From positions 1 through 22,323 of IMG/VR virus record IMGVR_UViG_3300037153_000682: 22,323 nt of DNA. One strand, written 5' to 3'. Origin of the DNA: a virus. The notes below the pieces were generated by a model. That model saw only the letters and a list, made by a program, of their open reading frames with translations, searched no databases and was not told the DNA's origin. The translations under genes were made by a program, and so were the position numbers. This document shows positions 19,501 to 22,323 of the stretch, piece by piece; within the stretch, counting starts at the first letter, position 1; each line of letters opens with the position of its first letter.

Positions 19501-19643
19501 GCAAAGGGCGCACCGTTGGCGACCAGCTACAGGACCCCCCGCGGCCCGATTGGCCGTGTGACCTTTGCGGCCACCGCCACCAGCCAGGGAGGCCCTGCGG
19601 CGCCTCCCGGCCGGATGGCAAGGCCTGCGGCTGCCGTGCCTAA
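19497..19643 (+). CDS. 48-aa zinc-ribbon-like protein
   Basis: GTG 19497 overlaps the preceding TGA (GTGA). The product holds Cys21-x2-Cys24 (WPCDLCGHRHQP), then Cys33 (RPCGAS) and Cys44-x-Cys46 (KACGCRA), enough for one zinc site. No family is named. It ends inside the start of the following Cys-rich gene. A different frame in this DNA begins at 19516 but reads as low-complexity until the next gene, so this frame is preferred. Confidence 0.6.
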   Translation: MSKGRTVGDQLQDPPRPDWPCDLCGHRHQPGRPCGASRPDGKACGCRA

Positions 19644-19842
19644 AGACGGCGGCTGCCATTGTCTTTGCAGCCATAACCACCCCGAGGCCCTGGCCGTATG
19701 CGAGGGCCACCAGGCCACGGCGCTGATTTTCTGGCTGCCCGACGAGCTAGCAGAGGCCCACGATCTATGGTCGGTCGAGGTGCCGTTGTGCCGGGCCTGC
19801 CTGCTGGCCTGGGTCGAAGCCGCTACAGCGCGATCCCGATAG
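19636..19842 (+). CDS. 68-aa Cys/His-rich protein, last early gene
   Basis: GTG 19636 overlaps the preceding stop by 8 bases. The sequence contains CHCLCSHNHPEALAVCEGH near the N-terminus and LCRACLLAWVEAATARS at the C-terminus: paired Cys motifs at both ends with a Trp-rich middle (IFWLPDELAEAHDLW), fitting a zinc-binding fold. The function is unknown. Its end overlaps the convergent prohead protease gene by 20 bases, with no terminator between them. Confidence 0.68.
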   Translation: MPKDGGCHCLCSHNHPEALAVCEGHQATALIFWLPDELAEAHDLWSVEVPLCRACLLAWVEAATARSR

Positions 19843-20395
19843 TGCGCAGCCGGGTTAGCTGTTCCTCAAGCGGTCCCGGCGGGAGCTGGAAATCGTCGCG
19901 CCCGCGCGCGCGGTGGACTACCTCCGTGCCCGCGTAGGCCGGTTCGGGAACGAGAGACACATCGGCCAGGTGGCAGCGGGTCCGAACGAGCTGCCCGGCC
20001 TCGTTTTTGCGGCTGCGCCCGAGCGGCACGAAGCCGACCGAAAAACCGCTTACCATTCCCTCATCGACCAGGGCCAAGGCATGGTCACCGATCATCCCGC
20101 CGACCACCTGGAAGGAACCCCAAAGGCCCTCGGCGGCCTCGCGCAATTCCAGCGCCCGCCCGATCCGGTCGGTAAGGCCGTCCCGGTGCTCAAACCGTAG
20201 GTGCACCCGGTTGGGCGCCTTGAGCGCGCGCGCGAAGGAACCGGGGGCGAACACCTCATCGTAGGGAGGCCCGCCGGGGTCCTGCACCCGCGCCGGGGTG
20301 TTGTAGGGAACGCAAAGGCCCTCAAGGATGCGCCCCTCGGCGCCGCTCATTTCCGCCGAGACGAACCGGCGCAGGATTTCCGGGTGTTCATTCAC
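19823..20395 (-). CDS. Prohead protease (HK97 family, U35-type)
   Basis: A 190-aa serine protease that matures the capsid by removing the delta domain. His70 (LRFEHRDG) and Ser119 (SGFSVGF) match the catalytic pair. The third position, usually Glu in EvSLV, is Asp145 in ADVSLVPEPA. Other signatures: ILEGLCVPYNTPARV near the start and DEVFAPGSFARAL. GTG 20395 is 9 bases after GGAGG and preferred over TTG 20401; it overlaps the portal stop by 8 bases. Unusually the capsid gene does not follow; an early-operon gene converges on its end. Confidence 0.92.
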   Translation of the reverse strand: MNEHPEILRRFVSAEMSGAEGRILEGLCVPYNTPARVQDPGGPPYDEVFAPGSFARALKAPNRVHLRFEHRDGLTDRIGRALELREAAEGLWGSFQVVGGMIGDHALALVDEGMVSGFSVGFVPLGRSRKNEAGQLVRTRCHLADVSLVPEPAYAGTEVVHRARGRDDFQLPPGPLEEQLTRLRTIGIAL

Positions 20396-21581
20396 CAGCA
20401 ATCACCTCCAGGGCGGGTGGCATTTCGGGGGCCGGGTTGGCCGGGGTGGCGTGGGCGCCCGCCGGTTCATCGATGAGGTCGAGGGCCTCCCCCTCAGACA
20501 GTGGCGGAAGGTCGAACACATAGGCGCGGTATTCGTCTTGGCTCATCACCCCATCGGCCAGGGCTTTGGAGGCAATCGATTGCCGCCCGGCCACGTCGGG
20601 GCCGACCAGCGCCGAGGGATCGAATTCCACCCACGACCCGCGCGGCAGCCAGGTGGACAGGTTGGCCTCTACCCGGTGGGCGGTCGGGTACAGCTCGGAC
20701 CGCCACCAGGTCTCAAACAGCATTTCTGGGTTGGAGTAGTTGAGGCCCCCGGCCTGTTCCAGATTGAGCATGAATGCGGGCACCCCAAAGGCCGCCGCAA
20801 TTTGCTTGGCGTCCCACTCGCGCGACTCCAGCAGCATGAGGTCGCGCGGGTTGAACGCAAACTCTTTGAACGCGATATCGGGCGGGATCACCGCCGGGGC
20901 AGCACCGCGGGCGGTCGCGCGCGCTACCCACTGGGCCTGCAATTCGGCCGCCTGTTCGGCATCGAGGCGCCGGGCGGGCTGCAGCACCGCCCAGGGGATG
21001 CCGCCTCCCGAAAACACATCGGTGGCATAGGCCGAGGCCGCCGCCGAGGCGGCCACGTTGGGCGCGTAGGCAGCCAGGGCCGAGGTCCCACGCAGGCTGC
21101 CGGGGGTGCGCGAGATTTGCAGCACATCGGCCGCGTCTAGATCGACGTTGCCGACCCGATAGCCCCGGCCGCCGGTCGGTTCCTCCTTGACCGTGACCGC
21201 GGCCGGGTCGAGCACGGTGAAGGTTTGCGGGAAGCCCGATTCGTAACGGCTGGTCACCCAGAGAAACGCATCCCCGTAGCCGTAGATCGACGCCACAATC
21301 GCAAAGGCGCAATCACCGAAGCCGCCGGGGAACCACACCGGGTCTGGATCGCTGACCCAAAGCGGCTGGTAGCTGCCGCGGAAGCGCAGCGGCAGGGTGG
21401 CAACCTGTTGCGAGACGAGCTGCAGGCAGCGCGCGACCGCGCCCACCCGGCGGGCCAAATTGGGGTTGGCCCAGGCGCCGGTCTCTAGGAACCAGTCAAT
21501 AGAGGTTGGGTGTAGGCCCTCTAGGTCGGGGTCGAGACCGGCGGGCGCCCGGCGAAAGCGGATGCGGTCAAGCAATCCCAC
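20388..21581 (-). CDS. Portal protein (HK97 family)
   Basis: A 397-aa protein forming the dodecameric ring through which DNA passes. Family features: WFLETGAWANPNLARRVGAV and ARCLQLVSQQVATLPLRF early, YGYGDAFLWV in the wing, DVLQISRTPG and GTSALAAYAPN, then AFGVPAFMLNLEQAGGLNYS and LFETWWRSELYPTAHRVEAN in the stem/crown region. The acidic/Pro-rich C-terminus (EPAGAHATPANPAPEMPPAL) is typical. GTG 21581, 11 bases after GGGAG, is used; the frame is open to 21671, but that overlaps the terminase end. Stop overlaps the protease start. Confidence 0.92.
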   Translation of the reverse strand: MGLLDRIRFRRAPAGLDPDLEGLHPTSIDWFLETGAWANPNLARRVGAVARCLQLVSQQVATLPLRFRGSYQPLWVSDPDPVWFPGGFGDCAFAIVASIYGYGDAFLWVTSRYESGFPQTFTVLDPAAVTVKEEPTGGRGYRVGNVDLDAADVLQISRTPGSLRGTSALAAYAPNVAASAAASAYATDVFSGGGIPWAVLQPARRLDAEQAAELQAQWVARATARGAAPAVIPPDIAFKEFAFNPRDLMLLESREWDAKQIAAAFGVPAFMLNLEQAGGLNYSNPEMLFETWWRSELYPTAHRVEANLSTWLPRGSWVEFDPSALVGPDVAGRQSIASKALADGVMSQDEYRAYVFDLPPLSEGEALDLIDEPAGAHATPANPAPEMPPALEVIAGE

Positions 21582-21613
21582 GGCCGGATTAGCTCCCGAG
21601 ATTACACCCCCAG

Positions 21614-22323
21614 CTAGTAAATGGCCAGCGGCCCATCCGGCCCAGCATCGGCCAGCTGCAAAGCTCGCCACCAGGCATTGCGGGCAGCGATAGCGGCATC
21701 GACAAAGGCGCCATCATCGGGCCGGGCGAGGCGCAACGAACCATCGACCCCATAGCGCACCCGTAGGCGGCTCATATGGTCGGCCAATAGCGGGTGCGCA
21801 TCGTGGGCTAGGTAATTTCCTTCCTCATGGCCGACGATGGCGCGGTAAAACTCATTTGCGCTGGTGGCCTCGTTATCCGGCCCGCCGTCCCAGGCCTCGC
21901 ACGGCAGCCCGGCCTCACGCAGGTCGGCAAACAGGCGCGGCCGAATCCGCTTCGGGTGCACCAGCGCGCGAATTTCCCACTGGTTGGCCGCCGTTTCCAG
22001 AATCCGCTTGAGGTCGGAATCCAAGGCGGCCTCTGCGCCCCAGCCGAAGAACACCCCGCCATCGAGGCTTGCCCCGACCACCGCCGAGGTGCGCCGGAAC
22101 GTTCCCTCTACCGCCAAGACCACCTCCGCGCCCGCGGGGGGCGCCTCCTGGTAGGGGCAGGCATCCCAGGCCCCGACCGGCAGCCAGCCTGCGCTTTGGT
22201 CGGTCCACAAGCCAAGGTGGTAGGTCTGGAATTCGCGCGCCGATAGCAGCCCGGCCTGCACGGCCAGCGCATCGGCCTGCAGGAAGCCCGCCCGCAGGGC
22301 CGGATTTGCCCGGCGCCAGGCTT
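21614..22323 (-). CDS. terL: Large terminase subunit, C-terminal nuclease part (partial at right edge)
   Basis: Continues the gene that begins at 900: position 22177 corresponds to residue 301, and the stop is TAG 21616-21614. This part cuts concatemeric DNA. EVVLAVEGTFRRTSAVVGAS (about 318-337) is the first strand of the RNase H-like fold; the usual metal-binding Asp is Glu324 here. NEFYRAIVGHEEGNYLAHDA and the end GAFVDAAIAARNAWWRA hold further acidic residues. Bases beyond 22177 repeat the start of the window. Confidence 0.93.
   Translation of the reverse strand, partial: AWRRANPALRAGFLQADALAVQAGLLSAREFQTYHLGLWTDQSAGWLPVGAWDACPYQEAPPAGAEVVLAVEGTFRRTSAVVGASLDGGVFFGWGAEAALDSDLKRILETAANQWEIRALVHPKRIRPRLFADLREAGLPCEAWDGGPDNEATSANEFYRAIVGHEEGNYLAHDAHPLLADHMSRLRVRYGVDGSLRLARPDDGAFVDAAIAARNAWWRALQLADAGPDGPLAIY
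22178..22323. repeat. Terminal direct repeat, right copy
   Basis: Copy of positions 1-146. The single mismatch (A at 22304, G at 127) changes an AAC Asn codon of the terminase to AAT, without effect on the protein. This suggests strain variation in the sampled population or a read error at a contig end. Confidence 0.93.

Noticed and set aside
20328-21140. Plus-strand frame of 270 codons opposite the portal gene
   Set aside because: The portal frame has clear family motifs; this one is a Gly/Arg/His-rich shadow without a ribosome site.

Overview
The window is an essentially complete genome of a small temperate siphophage with a long, probably non-contractile tail, most likely infecting an actinobacterium. 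The first 146 bases recur at the end (22178-22323) with one mismatch, so the contig closes into a circle of about 22,177 bp, and the large terminase gene runs across the join. Evidence for an actinobacterial host is the high GC content, the frequent GTG/TTG starts, an Rpf-like muralytic domain, actinophage-type tail genes (Gp37-like hub) and an attP that carries the 3' part of a tRNA-Thr(CGU) gene. The exact host cannot be named from the sequence.

Layout on the circle. A minus-strand block runs from about 1973 down through position 1 and on to 19823. It encodes a two-helix membrane protein (holin candidate), a small basic protein, a 27-residue membrane peptide, a Cys-rich micro-protein, an HNH nuclease, a small acidic protein, the large terminase, the portal and the prohead protease. 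A divergent control region (1974-2108) with two 23-bp repeats around a short palindrome separates it from a plus-strand block. That block encodes the major capsid protein (2109), a Rho-N/SAP-like protein, the head-tail connector, tail terminator, major tail protein, a gp10-like protein, tail chaperones G/T, tape measure, distal tail protein, Gp37-like hub, two fibre-type proteins, a small acidic protein and an NlpC/P60-type endolysin (ending 11931). Packaging/maturation and capsid/tail genes are therefore on opposite strands, unlike the usual terminase-portal-protease-capsid order.

The integration module (about 12200-14135) holds a strongly structured, apparently non-coding stretch, a MerR/HTH_17-type excisionase, a 56-aa protein, a tyrosine integrase, an attP core and a bidirectional terminator. 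Two pairs of GTTGGTC sites with identical 11-bp spacing flank the core and look like integrase arm-type sites.

The early block (14212-19842, plus strand) consists of tightly coupled genes with ATGA/GTGA overlaps. It has several small Cys-rich proteins, a secreted Rpf/transglycosylase-like protein, a ParB/Srx-like protein, a sigma-70-family factor, an Erf-family single-strand annealing protein and two winged-helix-like proteins. No DNA polymerase, helicase, primase, small terminase or CI-type repressor is recognisable, so replication probably relies on the host and the immunity gene is unidentified. The early block ends tail-to-tail against the prohead protease gene. Many genes here are under 100 codons, and the small ones were called from stop-start coupling, ribosome binding sites and residue patterns.
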